Shown: piece by piece, positions 18,021 to 26,602 of the stretch
How the letters are laid out: every line of letters starts with the position of its first letter
How positions within the stretch are numbered: the first letter of the stretch is position 1
Program-made: the position numbers and the translations under genes
The notes under the pieces: generated by a model
The model's database searches: none
Seen by the model: only the letters and a program-made list of their open reading frames with translations
What the model was told of the DNA's origin: nothing
Origin: Rhizobium phaseoli
GTDB taxonomy: Bacteria > Pseudomonadota > Alphaproteobacteria > Rhizobiales > Rhizobiaceae
Reading direction: 5' to 3'
Assembly (NCBI RefSeq): GCF_010668805.1
Contig: NZ_WUFT01000017.1
Span: 84,506-148,505, forward strand
Length of the DNA: 64,000 bases

Positions 18021-18061
18021 AAGCCATGTATGACGGACAGCGCGCCCGTCATACATGGCTT
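18021..18061. terminator. Perfect 16-bp inverted repeat between convergent genes
   Basis: AAGCCATGTATGACGG (18021-18036) pairs with CCGTCATACATGGCTT (18046-18061) around a 9-base loop. It lies 65 bases after the acetyltransferase stop and 44 bases after the fliJ stop, the place of a bidirectional terminator. Neither side has a proper T-run, and the stem is unusually AT-balanced and long, so another role is possible. Confidence 0.6.
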
Positions 18062-18105
18062 CTCAGTGGCGATCGCCAGGGCGCCGAAGTCGGCGCCCTC
18101 CGTTC

Positions 18106-18456
18106 TTACGCCCTTGCGCGGGCGCCGCTGTCACGCTCTTCCAGCGCCGTCGCTCTTGCATATTCGGCCTGCATCTCCTCGAGCGCCATTTCCAGCGTCT
18201 CTTCCTGCATCTTCAGTTCCTTGATCGAAACCTGCAGGTTATCGGCCCGCTGACGCGCGGCCTTGGCGAAGGTCGGATAGGCAAAGTGATTCGGATCTGA
18301 GATACCGGACTTCTTTTCCTCGACGACGATCTGGCTTTCCAGATCCTTCGTCATTCGTTCGAATTCGGACATCATCATCTGCAACTGTTGCAATTGACGT
18401 CGTTTTTCGTTCACCTGAAACTCTTTCAGGCGAACGAGACTCTCTCGCGACTTCAT
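18106..18456 (-). CDS. fliJ: Flagellar export protein FliJ
   Basis: A 116-aa, almost entirely helical, charged coiled-coil protein beginning MKSRESLVRLKEFQVNEKRR. FliJ is the soluble stalk of the flagellar export ATPase FliI and helps recycle export chaperones. The ATG at 18456 stands eight bases after GGGAG; the longer frame reads through non-conserved sequence. Divergent from ctrA, consistent with CtrA control of flagellar genes in alphaproteobacteria. FliJ sequences diverge strongly, so the call rests on length, coiled-coil pattern and context. Confidence 0.8.
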   Translation of the reverse strand: MKSRESLVRLKEFQVNEKRRQLQQLQMMMSEFERMTKDLESQIVVEEKKSGISDPNHFAYPTFAKAARQRADNLQVSIKELKMQEETLEMALEEMQAEYARATALEERDSGARARA

Positions 18457-18891
18457 ACGCATTACTCCCGTGATGCGAGACCCCGGCTCAACTTGAAACC
18501 GCCCTGCGCGCCGCTTTGACACGGTTTGCTAAAAAATTTCCTGCGATATTAACAAATACCTACCGCTGGTAACCTTTCGTTTACGGGCATCGTTAATGAT
18601 AGGCCAGATGATTTAAGGGTCGGTAAATGCCGCGGCATGAAGTTCGAACCTTTTCATTGGCGAGTCGGATGAATCACTTAGCGTCTTTTCCTAATGTAAA
18701 AGTTTAGGAGCGCCATTTGAGATTCCTATTGGAAAACAGAGAAATGGAAAAAATATTTAATAAATTCGATACTCCTTGCCAGAGTGAATTAGAATTTGTT
18801 AACCATTTCGTGGCAGCCTCCAAATCACGTAGCGTGTTCGGTATCGTGTAGGGGGCCAGACCACCTTTCGGCGGCGGTAAAGGGGATAATT
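18457..18891. promoter_or_regulatory. fliJ-ctrA divergent regulatory region with clustered GANTC sites
   Basis: No gene in this AT-rich 435-base stretch. Three CcrM methylation sites GANTC occur at 18662-18666, 18671-18675 and 18721-18725. A CtrA-like half-site pair TTAG-N6-TTAA lies at 18789-18802 (spacing one base short of consensus). In Caulobacter and Sinorhizobium ctrA promoters are methylation- and CtrA-responsive. Confidence 0.55.
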
Positions 18892-19593
<702 letters not shown>

Positions 19594-19620
19594 TTTTCCG
19601 ATCCCCCTTATCGGACAACG

Positions 19621-19655
19621 AAAATCCCGCCCTTCCGGCGGGATTTTTCGTTTCT
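19621..19655 (+). terminator. Rho-independent terminator of ctrA
   Basis: AAAATCCCGCC (19621-19631) pairs with GGCGGGATTTT (19637-19647) around CTTCC, followed by TCGTTTCT. Located 27 bases past the ctrA stop. Confidence 0.88.
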
Positions 19656-19771
19656 GCCCGGCAATAAGAATCCGTCTTGATCGGGACTGGATCGGCACAA
19701 AGGGAAAACAGTGTCTGCGGCCGAACGTGCTTACACCTTCGGCATCATGCTGCATGGGGAGAGGCATGCCA

Positions 19772-20134
19772 TCAGGCAGCGATCGCGCGATTTCCGAAGA
19801 CGGCGGTCAAGATCTTGCGATCGAACGGCTTCAGCAGGAAGTCGGTGGCACCGGCCCGTTTGCCCGCCATCAGCTTCTTCAGATCCGCCTCGACGACGCA
19901 GTAGTAAATCTTGACCTCTTTGCCGCCGTCCATGGCGCGGATGGCGGCGATGAGTTCGAGAGCGCCTTCCATACCGGAATCGACGACCAGATATTCCGGC
20001 AGCTCCGCCTGGCAGCGCTGCAGTGCTTCACCAGCGTTGGCGGCCTCGCTGACGAGAAAGTCGAGTTCAGAGAGAATGCGCTTGCCGACCTTGCGGACGA
20101 TATCCGAATTATCGGTGATCATGAACCTTTGCAT
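19772..20134 (-). CDS. Atypical single-domain response regulator beside chpT
   Basis: A 120-aa lone receiver domain. The phosphoacceptor is D52 (LVVDSGM) and the conserved Lys is K102 (FLLKPFD). Two usual features differ: the acidic pair reads D8-N9 instead of D-D/E-D, and the switch Thr/Ser position appears to be Val80 in a YYCVVEA strand. Same direction as and 120 bases downstream of chpT. Inference: a receiver that could accept from or compete for ChpT or act as a phosphate sink; it is neither CpdR nor DivK by sequence as far as I can tell. A weak ribosome site precedes the start. Confidence 0.85.
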   Translation of the reverse strand: MQRFMITDNSDIVRKVGKRILSELDFLVSEAANAGEALQRCQAELPEYLVVDSGMEGALELIAAIRAMDGGKEVKIYYCVVEADLKKLMAGKRAGATDFLLKPFDRKILTAVFGNRAIAA

Positions 20135-20254
20135 GGGCGCTCCTTTGCCCCCGCATTCGTCGCAGCAAGAGGCCTCTTACAACCCTGGAGGATAGGTCCA
20201 TCAGGCTAAGGAATCGTTACCGGACGGGCGCGTGCACCCGCCCTCGCTCCGAAA

Positions 20255-20902
20255 TCAGCCAGCGGCGGCCACCGCAGTGAACACCAACTCTTCGGGGCTG
20301 GCGCTGTGATCAAGCGTCATTCCGCATTCCTGCGCCAGAAGCACGGTGTAATAGGGCTGGATCGAATGAGCGTCGATCGCCTCCTCGATGGTGCCGGTCG
20401 ATATCTCGACGAATTTCGGCGGCAAGCGCATCAGTTTCCCTTTGGCCGTGAGCTTGAACCTAGCATCGAACTCGGGATTCTCAAGCGTTACTTCGAGCAC
20501 GCCACCGCGCGGGATGGCGGAATAGGCGACCAGAAAAAGGTTGAGCAGCAGCTTGACGCGGTTCTTGGCGACGATGGCGCGCGGCCCGTTCCAGATCACC
20601 TCGGTCTTCTTCTCGGCGACGGCGAAATCCTTGGCTGCACGTTCGGCCTCGCCGGTGTCGATCGAGGCGCCGACAGAACCCGAAGCGCCAAAGGCGAGGC
20701 GTGCGAATTTCAGGCGGACGGAGGCGTTGAGCGCGCTGGTGCGGATCAGGTCCATCGCATCGGCATCGGCGCCACCCTCATCCAGGAGTTCCAGGCCGTT
20801 GTTGATCGCACCGACCGGTGAGATGACATCGTGGCAAACGCGGCTGCAAAGAAGCGCGGCCAGATCCGGGCCGGCCAAGGTGAGATTAAGGTTCTTGGAC
20901 AT
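20255..20902 (-). CDS. chpT: Histidine phosphotransferase ChpT
   Basis: A 215-aa protein with the four-helix phosphotransferase motif around H24 (SRVCHDVISPVGAINNGLELL-type segment) and a degenerate ATPase-like C-terminal domain. ChpT relays phosphate from CckA to CtrA and CpdR. Start choice: ATG 20902 lies six bases after AGGAG; ATG 20905 immediately before it is also possible. Divergent from eipA. Confidence 0.92.
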   Translation of the reverse strand: MSKNLNLTLAGPDLAALLCSRVCHDVISPVGAINNGLELLDEGGADADAMDLIRTSALNASVRLKFARLAFGASGSVGASIDTGEAERAAKDFAVAEKKTEVIWNGPRAIVAKNRVKLLLNLFLVAYSAIPRGGVLEVTLENPEFDARFKLTAKGKLMRLPPKFVEISTGTIEEAIDAHSIQPYYTVLLAQECGMTLDHSASPEELVFTAVAAAG

Positions 20903-21008
20903 CATCGTCTCCTGAGGGGCAGCAATTTCATTGCGCCCGGGAATATGCTTCATCAAAATTGCGCGAAGTTTGCGATCGTATTCGGTGCCATAATGACACC
21001 ATATTTGG

Positions 21009-21023
21009 TAAACCGATTGTTAA
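21009..21023. promoter_or_regulatory. Candidate CtrA binding site between chpT and eipA
   Basis: TAAA-N7-TTAA, one base from the CtrA consensus, 74 bases upstream of eipA. Brucella eipA is reported to be under direct CtrA control, so the location fits. Confidence 0.55.
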
Positions 21024-21096
21024 GATCATCGGCGCAAAATGCACCAATCGCCGCGAGCGCTTGCCCGCTCCAGCCAAACGACGAACGGATGATACC

Positions 21097-21684
21097 ATGC
21101 GCCCTCGATTTCCGCACCGATTCATCGACTTCTACAGGTTGCTTTCGGCCCTCGTCTTCTCCTCGCTAATGATTGCCGGACCTGCCTCCGCCCAGGACAA
21201 CGGCCAGTACACGATGCAGGAAATCGTCGACGCCGGCCACTCCTTCTTCGGTTCCGCCAGCGGCGGACTTGCCAAAGTCGTCGAGAGTGCCTTCCAGAAA
21301 TACGGCCTGCCAAATGGCTATATTCTCGGACAAGAGGGCGGCGGCGCCTTCATCGCCGGTCTTACCTACGGCGAAGGTCAGTTGAACACCAAGAACGCCG
21401 GCGAACATAATCTCTACTGGCAGGGTCCCTCGCTCGGCCTCGATTACGGCGGCCAGGGCTCCCGCGTGATGATGCTGGTCTACGACCTGCCCTCCGTCAA
21501 CGGTATCTATGCCCGGTTCGGCGGCGTCAGCGGCTCGGCCTATGTGATCGCCGGCTTCGGCATGACGCTGCTCAAGAACAATGACGTCCTGGTCGTGCCG
21601 ATCCGCACCGGCGTCGGTGCCCGCTTGGGTATCAATGTCGGCTATCTGAAGATCACCCAGGCGCCGACCTGGAACCCCTTCTGA
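21097..21684 (+). CDS. eipA: Periplasmic envelope integrity protein EipA (DUF1134)
   Basis: A 195-aa protein with a signal peptide ending GPASA and the DUF1134 core: a GYILGQEGGGAFIAGLTYGEG segment and YDLPSVNGIYARFGGVSG. In Brucella abortus EipA is a small periplasmic beta-barrel protein needed for envelope stress resistance. ATG 21097 is chosen because it puts a proper signal peptide at the N-terminus; the frame itself is open from further upstream. The upstream CtrA-like box ties it to the cell-cycle block. Confidence 0.88.
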   Translation: MRPRFPHRFIDFYRLLSALVFSSLMIAGPASAQDNGQYTMQEIVDAGHSFFGSASGGLAKVVESAFQKYGLPNGYILGQEGGGAFIAGLTYGEGQLNTKNAGEHNLYWQGPSLGLDYGGQGSRVMMLVYDLPSVNGIYARFGGVSGSAYVIAGFGMTLLKNNDVLVVPIRTGVGARLGINVGYLKITQAPTWNPF

Positions 21685-21690
21685 GGCTGC

Positions 21691-21730
21691 AAGGCCGCTG
21701 GAATCTATCCCCGCCCGCATCAGCGGCCTT
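21691..21730. terminator. Inverted repeat after eipA, possible terminator
   Basis: AAGGCCGCTG (21691-21700) and CAGCGGCCTT (21721-21730) are perfect complements with a 20-base loop, starting six bases past the eipA stop. No T-run follows on the plus strand. Confidence 0.45.
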
Positions 21731-21800
21731 GCCATGCGGGTCCTGCGTGCTTAATCATCGCGGCTGACCCCGTATCAACCTTCGAATCGATGGCCGCGCC

Positions 21801-22961
21801 GTGATCGAATATGCTCTCTTGTTCGGATTGGGCTTCCTGACCGCGGCCTTCCTCGTTTTTCTGGTCTCACCCGCCGTTCACCGCCGCATTGTCTGGTATA
21901 CCGAGAACCGCTTGAAGGCGACCATGCCGCTGAGCCCGCAGGAGGTTCGCGCCCAGAAGGATATGGTGCGCGCGCTCTATGCCGCTGAAAATGCCCGGAC
22001 CGCCCAGGACCTTCTGCGTGAGCGGGAGAAATCCCTGTCGCTCCAGCTTCGCCACGACGCGCTTGCCGTCGATGCAGGCAGGCTTGCCGCCGATATCGGC
22101 GAATTGCAGGCCCAGATCGGCGAGATGCATGTCGAGGCCGCCGAGCAGCGCTCGCATCTGCGCAAGGACGAGAATTATATCAGTCAGTTGAAGACCAATC
22201 TGCATATTGCCGAACAGTCCGTTGCCAACAAGGAGAGCGAACTGGCGACGATGAGGACGCGGCTGAGCAAGCTCGGCGAACAGACCGATGGACTGAGGAT
22301 CGACCTGGCTGCACGCGAGACCGAGGCGGAGAGCCTGAAATTTCGCGCCAACGCCTTGCGCGACGAACGAGACACGTTGCGCCAGGACGTCACCCTGCTG
22401 CAGAAGCGCGCCAAGGATGCCGAACAGAAACTGACGCAGCAGCAGCACATGGTGATCCGCCTGGAGGATAAGGCCGCGCGCGACAGCGCGTCCGCCGCCG
22501 AAAAGGAAACCCTGGTCGCTCGCCGCCAGCAGGAGATCGTCAAGTTGAAGGAACAGTTGAAGGCCGCCAATGCCGAGATCCGCAAGGTCAACCGCGTGCT
22601 ACGCGACGCCGGTCTTGCCGGGATGGCCGCGGAGTTGCCGGCGGAATTGGCGGCCGAAGATACGACGACATCCACGCTCGACGCCGCCGTTGTCACGGCT
22701 GAGATCGGCCAGGATGTCCGCAAACGCAGCGCCGCCCTTGCTGAGCGCTTGCAAAAGGCAAAGGCCGCGCCCGGACGCGATGGCGCGATCCGCGAGGAGA
22801 TCGCCTCGATCGCCGCCAACATGGTGGCGCTGACCGCACTCAACGAAGGTCCCTCATCGCCGATCCGCACGCTTCTAGCGGAGGCTGCGGAAAAGAACCC
22901 GAACGATCGCGTCAGCCTTGCCGACCGGGCAACGGCGATCATCGCCGATCCCCAGCGCTGA
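21801..22961 (+). CDS. Membrane-anchored coiled-coil protein of unknown function
   Basis: A 386-aa protein with one N-terminal membrane segment (residues 4-25) followed by a long charged coiled coil (about 60-275) and a less regular C-terminal ~100 residues. The start is GTG at 21801; an ATG 11 bases earlier is out of frame and quickly stopped. The architecture recalls envelope-linked scaffold proteins, but I do not recognise a named family. It stands alone between eipA and the convergent methyltransferase gene. Confidence 0.8.
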   Translation: MIEYALLFGLGFLTAAFLVFLVSPAVHRRIVWYTENRLKATMPLSPQEVRAQKDMVRALYAAENARTAQDLLREREKSLSLQLRHDALAVDAGRLAADIGELQAQIGEMHVEAAEQRSHLRKDENYISQLKTNLHIAEQSVANKESELATMRTRLSKLGEQTDGLRIDLAARETEAESLKFRANALRDERDTLRQDVTLLQKRAKDAEQKLTQQQHMVIRLEDKAARDSASAAEKETLVARRQQEIVKLKEQLKAANAEIRKVNRVLRDAGLAGMAAELPAELAAEDTTTSTLDAAVVTAEIGQDVRKRSAALAERLQKAKAAPGRDGAIREEIASIAANMVALTALNEGPSSPIRTLLAEAAEKNPNDRVSLADRATAIIADPQR

Positions 22962-23020
22962 GACCTGCAGCAATTCAGTATGCTACGGCGTCCTTCGCGT
23001 GTCTAAAAAGACGTTGTAAT

Positions 23021-23845
23021 TTAGATCCGACCCATGGCGGAAGCTATGGAAAACAGCGCGATCCCCGTCGCCGTCGCGGCGTTAAGACTGTCGAGTTCCT
23101 CCGACTGTGGAATGCGCGCGCTCTGAAAGCGCGCAAGCAGCGCCTCCGGCAACCCCTCCCCCTCCGTGCCGACGACGAGCGCCATACGCATGGAAGCCGG
23201 AATGGCGCGGATATCGGTCTTGCCGTGCGGCGAAAGCGTCCAGATGGCAAAGCCCCGGTCGGCAAGTGCCAGAAGCATATCCAGCGCCTTGCCGCCGCGC
23301 CGGTGCGGAACGCTCAGCACCGAACCAACCGAAACACGCAGCGCCTTGCGGTAGAGCGGATCACAGCTGGTTTCGTCGAGCAGCACTGCATCGGCTCGGA
23401 AGGCGGCTGCATTGCGGAACATCGAGCCGGCATTGTCATGATTGGAGATGCCGCAGCCGACGAGGACCAGAGCCCGTTCCGGCAGCGCGTCGAGAAGTGC
23501 CGCCTCCCCACGATCCTCTCGCCGGCCGAGTGCGAGTACGCCGCGATGCAGATGGAAACCGACGACGCCGTTCAGCACATCGGCCTCGGCGACAAAGACC
23601 GGCACATCGGCCGGCAGTCGTTCCAGGATCGGCAGAACGCCGTCGACGCGGTTGCGCAGCAGCAGTATCTTCTCGGCGAAAAAGCCGCGGTCTCCCAGGT
23701 GCGCCTCGGCGAGCATGCGCAGCACGACGGTGCCTTCTGCGATGAAGCGCTTCTCTCGGCCCGTCAGGTCGCGCTCGCGGATGTTGCGGAATTCCGCGAC
23801 CCGCGGATCGTCGGCGCTGTCGATGGCGATCGGGACGGCGGCCAT
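23021..23845 (-). CDS. TrmH/SpoU-family RNA 2'-O-ribose methyltransferase
   Basis: A 274-aa protein with a ~100-residue N-terminal substrate-binding domain and the SPOUT knot: GCGISNHDNAGSMFRNAAAF (motif 1, catalytic Asn/Arg region), LVVGTEGEGLP (motif 2) and SLNAATATGIALF (motif 3). These transfer a methyl group from S-adenosylmethionine to tRNA or rRNA riboses; the target is not determined. ATG 23845 is chosen because it follows GAGGCGGGC and lies seven bases after the upstream gene; the longer frame would run through that gene. Confidence 0.9.
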   Translation of the reverse strand: MAAVPIAIDSADDPRVAEFRNIRERDLTGREKRFIAEGTVVLRMLAEAHLGDRGFFAEKILLLRNRVDGVLPILERLPADVPVFVAEADVLNGVVGFHLHRGVLALGRREDRGEAALLDALPERALVLVGCGISNHDNAGSMFRNAAAFRADAVLLDETSCDPLYRKALRVSVGSVLSVPHRRGGKALDMLLALADRGFAIWTLSPHGKTDIRAIPASMRMALVVGTEGEGLPEALLARFQSARIPQSEELDSLNAATATGIALFSIASAMGRI

Positions 23846-23852
23846 GCCCGCC

Positions 23853-24239
23853 TCAATTGCCCGAGACGGTGAGATCGACGACGGTGCGGCCAGTCCTGAA
23901 ATCGAAGACCAGCGCCTTGCTCTTACCCTCGGCCGTCTCGCCGTAAAACAGGATCTGCCCTGCAGAGAACGAAGTGGACTGCACCTTGAAGCCGAGCGGC
24001 AGGGAAACTGTCGCCGAAAGCGGCGCATCCGAGGGCACGCCGGAGGCGGAAACCGTCGCCGCTGTGTCCTTCGGTTCGCTGTGCATCGTCTTGTAGACAA
24101 CCGCCCCGAAGACCGCCATAAGGCTCACGAACATGATGGCGCCGGAAACGATCTGCAGGCGGACCATCTTGCGCCGGACACTTTCCATCGCCGGATCAAG
24201 GGGCTTCTCTTCCTGATCGTCTGGCTCGATAGCTGTCAT
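23853..24239 (-). CDS. Small single-pass membrane protein (DUF6476-like)
   Basis: A 128-aa protein: ~28 polar cytoplasmic residues, a membrane segment (IVSGAIMFVSLMAVFGAVVY) and a ~75-residue periplasmic domain. I recall such proteins in Rhizobiales next to the methyltransferase and pseudouridine synthase, catalogued as DUF6476; the number is from memory. It is seven bases upstream of the methyltransferase gene and divergent from the pseudouridine synthase gene. Function unknown. Confidence 0.75.
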   Translation of the reverse strand: MTAIEPDDQEEKPLDPAMESVRRKMVRLQIVSGAIMFVSLMAVFGAVVYKTMHSEPKDTAATVSASGVPSDAPLSATVSLPLGFKVQSTSFSAGQILFYGETAEGKSKALVFDFRTGRTVVDLTVSGN

Positions 24240-24280
24240 CTGTGCGTCCCATTCTAAAAATACGTCGGAGAAGAAGCGTC

Positions 24281-25306
24281 TTGAGCGACCCCTTTAAACA
24301 AGCAGCAGGCAATAGAAAAGTCCTGACCGCCGATGAAACCGCAGAAGGCCGGCTCGACACCTGGCTGACGGCACAGGTCGCCGAGGAATTTTCGCGCAGC
24401 CGGATCAAGGCGCTGATCAAGGACGGCCAGGTTCTTCTGCGCGGCGAACCCGTCACCGACCCCCAGCGCAAGGTGCGCAACGGCGACAGTTTCGAAATCA
24501 CGCTGCCCGAGCCGGAAGACCCGACGCCGCAAGGCGAGGATATTCCTCTCAATATCCTCCATGAGGACGAAGACGTCATCGTCATCTCCAAGCCTTCCGG
24601 TCTCGTCGTACATCCCGGGGCCGGCAACTGGACGGGAACGCTGGTCAACGCGCTGATCTATCATTGCGGCGATACGCTCTCCGGCATCGGTGGCGTGCGC
24701 CGGCCTGGAATCGTCCACCGTCTGGACAAAGACACGACAGGGGTCATGGTCGTCGCCAAGAACGACATTGCCCATCGCCACCTCTCGCTCCAATTTGCCG
24801 ACCATGGCCGCACCATGCCGCTCGAGCGCGCCTATCAGGCCGTCGTCTGGGGCCGGCCCCGCACGCTGACGGGCACGGTCGACGCGCCGCTTGGCCGCGC
24901 CACCGGCGATCGCACGCGCCGCGCCGTCAAGCGCCCCGACAGTCATGACGCCGACGAGGCGATCACCCATTACGAGGTGGTCGAGCGCTTCCAAGAAAAA
25001 CCCGACGCGACCGCGCTTGCCTCACTGGTCGAGTGCCACCTCGAAACCGGCCGCACCCACCAGATCCGTGTCCATATGGCTCATATCGGCCATCCGTTGC
25101 TTGGTGACACGGTTTACGGCGCTGGCTTCAAAACCAAGGCCAATATCCTGCCCCAAGACATCCGCAAGGTCGTCAACGGTTTCGGTCGCCAAGCGCTGCA
25201 TGCCTTCATGCTGCAGTTCGAGCATCCCCGCACCGGCGAAATCATGCATTTCGAAGTGCCGCTGCCGGATGATATGGTAGAACTGGTCCAGTCATTGCGG
25301 GGATAG
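24281..25306 (+). CDS. rluD: RluA/RluD-family 23S rRNA pseudouridine synthase
   Basis: A ~341-aa protein with an N-terminal S4 RNA-binding domain (residues ~15-80) and the RluA catalytic domain. The catalytic Asp is in GIVHRLDKDTTGVMVVAK; CHLETGRTHQIRVHMAHIGHPL is the conserved motif III. RluD isomerises uridines of helix 69 in 23S rRNA. The start is likely TTG 24281 (MSDPFKQ...), downstream of GGAGAAG; the frame is open from GTG 24242. The RluD assignment over RluC/RluA is by length and S4 domain. Confidence 0.85.
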   Translation: MSDPFKQAAGNRKVLTADETAEGRLDTWLTAQVAEEFSRSRIKALIKDGQVLLRGEPVTDPQRKVRNGDSFEITLPEPEDPTPQGEDIPLNILHEDEDVIVISKPSGLVVHPGAGNWTGTLVNALIYHCGDTLSGIGGVRRPGIVHRLDKDTTGVMVVAKNDIAHRHLSLQFADHGRTMPLERAYQAVVWGRPRTLTGTVDAPLGRATGDRTRRAVKRPDSHDADEAITHYEVVERFQEKPDATALASLVECHLETGRTHQIRVHMAHIGHPLLGDTVYGAGFKTKANILPQDIRKVVNGFGRQALHAFMLQFEHPRTGEIMHFEVPLPDDMVELVQSLRG

Positions 25307-25346
25307 AGACGTCTGCGAACCCTTCTCACAGCTGCGTGAGCAGCAC

Positions 25347-25375
25347 CTTGAACCGCCGTTTCGCCACACTTATCT
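25347..25375 (+). promoter_or_regulatory. Candidate promoter of rpoH (heat-shock or housekeeping type)
   Basis: CTTGAA (25347-25352), 16 bases, CTTATCT (25369-25375). This resembles the alphaproteobacterial RpoH promoter; the same bases can also be read as a sigma-70 type TTGAAC-N17-TATCTG. It lies 112 bases before the rpoH start. Confidence 0.45.
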
Positions 25376-25486
25376 GTACATTGACTTAGTGCGGGCTCCC
25401 ATTAGAGCCGCATGTCCCGGTTTGCCTTTTCTAACGCGAGAACGCGTTGCCAACGGGAGCCGGAAGCCACTTTAGGAGGGTGCACT

Positions 25487-26395
25487 ATGGCCCGAAATAC
25501 ATTGCCGTCCATTACCGCCGGCGAAGCCGGTCTCAATCGTTACCTCGACGAAATCCGCAAGTTTCCGATGCTTGAGCCGCAGCAGGAATATATGCTCGCC
25601 AAGCGTTATGCCGAACACGGTGATCCCGACGCCGCCCACCAGCTCGTCACCAGCCATCTTCGCCTCGTCGCAAAGATCGCGATGGGTTATCGCGGCTACG
25701 GCCTGCCGATCGGCGAAGTCGTCTCCGAGGGCAATGTCGGCCTGATGCAGGCCGTCAAGAAATTCGATGCTGAGCGCGGCTTCCGCCTTGCCACCTACGC
25801 TATGTGGTGGATCAAGGCCTCGATCCAGGAATATATTCTGCGGTCATGGTCGCTCGTGAAGATGGGCACGACCGCCAACCAGAAGCGTTTGTTTTTCAAC
25901 CTGCGCCGGCTGAAAGGCCGTATCCAGGCAATTGATGACGGCGACCTGAAGCCGGAGCACGTCTCCGAAATCGCCACCAAGTTGAAAGTCTCGGAGGAGG
26001 AGGTCATTTCGATGAACCGCCGGCTGTCCGGCGACGCTTCGCTGAACGCGCCGATCAAGGCGGCCGAAGGTGACGGCGGCCAATGGCAGGATTGGCTGGT
26101 GGACGACCATGACAGCCAGGAAGACGTGCTGATCGAGCAGGATGAGCTCGACACCCGTCGGCGTATGCTGGCGAAAGCCATGAGCGTGCTGAACGAGCGC
26201 GAACGCCGTATCTTCGAGGCTCGCCGCCTCGCCGAGGATCCGGTGACCCTTGAAGACCTTTCGACCGAATTCGACATCAGCCGCGAACGCGTCCGTCAGA
26301 TCGAGGTCCGCGCCTTCGAAAAGGTACAGGACGCTGTCCGCAAGGAAGCCCAGGAACGCGCCAAAGCCGTCCGGGTCGTCGAAGCGACGGCATAA
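25487..26395 (+). CDS. rpoH: RNA polymerase heat-shock sigma factor RpoH
   Basis: A 302-aa group 3 sigma factor. Region 2 has LVTSHLRLVAKIAMGYRGYG and the RpoH box QKRLFFNLRRLK; region 4 has SRERVRQIEVRAFEKVQ. These are diagnostic of RpoH, which directs chaperone and protease gene transcription under heat or stress. Rhizobia often have two; this one resembles RpoH1. ATG 25487 follows a strong TTTAGGAGGG; the frame opens 75 bases earlier. Confidence 0.95.
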   Translation: MARNTLPSITAGEAGLNRYLDEIRKFPMLEPQQEYMLAKRYAEHGDPDAAHQLVTSHLRLVAKIAMGYRGYGLPIGEVVSEGNVGLMQAVKKFDAERGFRLATYAMWWIKASIQEYILRSWSLVKMGTTANQKRLFFNLRRLKGRIQAIDDGDLKPEHVSEIATKLKVSEEEVISMNRRLSGDASLNAPIKAAEGDGGQWQDWLVDDHDSQEDVLIEQDELDTRRRMLAKAMSVLNERERRIFEARRLAEDPVTLEDLSTEFDISRERVRQIEVRAFEKVQDAVRKEAQERAKAVRVVEATA

Positions 26396-26471
26396 ACCTG
26401 CCGCGTGAGAATGCGTGTCGCCCGGAAGGTCGTAAGGGTTCCGGAATAACGACACTCGAATGCGCCTGATG

Positions 26472-26499
26472 AAGCGCGTTTTGATGCACGCGCTTTAGA
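26472..26499. repeat. Short copy of rhizobial palindromic repeat
   Basis: AAGCGCGT (26472-26479) and ACGCGCTT (26488-26495) form an inverted repeat, continuing into the shared 11-mer CGCGCTTTAGA (26489-26499). Confidence 0.6.
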
Positions 26500-26506
26500 A
26501 TTGAAG

Positions 26507-26541
26507 AAGGCGGGTGCTTGCGGCCCGCCTTTCTGTTTTAA
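26507..26541 (+). terminator. Rho-independent terminator downstream of rpoH
   Basis: AAGGCGGG (26507-26514) pairs with CCCGCCTT (26524-26531), followed by TCTGTTTTAATT. Lies in the gap before the convergent large membrane-protein gene. Confidence 0.8.
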
Positions 26542-26602
26542 TTCTCTTTTCGCAGCCTCGGCACCCTGTCACAGGCCGGAAAGCTGGCATGGCGGACAAC
26601 AA

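Noticed and set aside
23865..24100. N-terminal extension of the TrmH-type methyltransferase frame
   Set aside because: It runs through the small membrane-protein gene in another frame and is Arg-rich junk; the ATG at 23845 is the conserved start.
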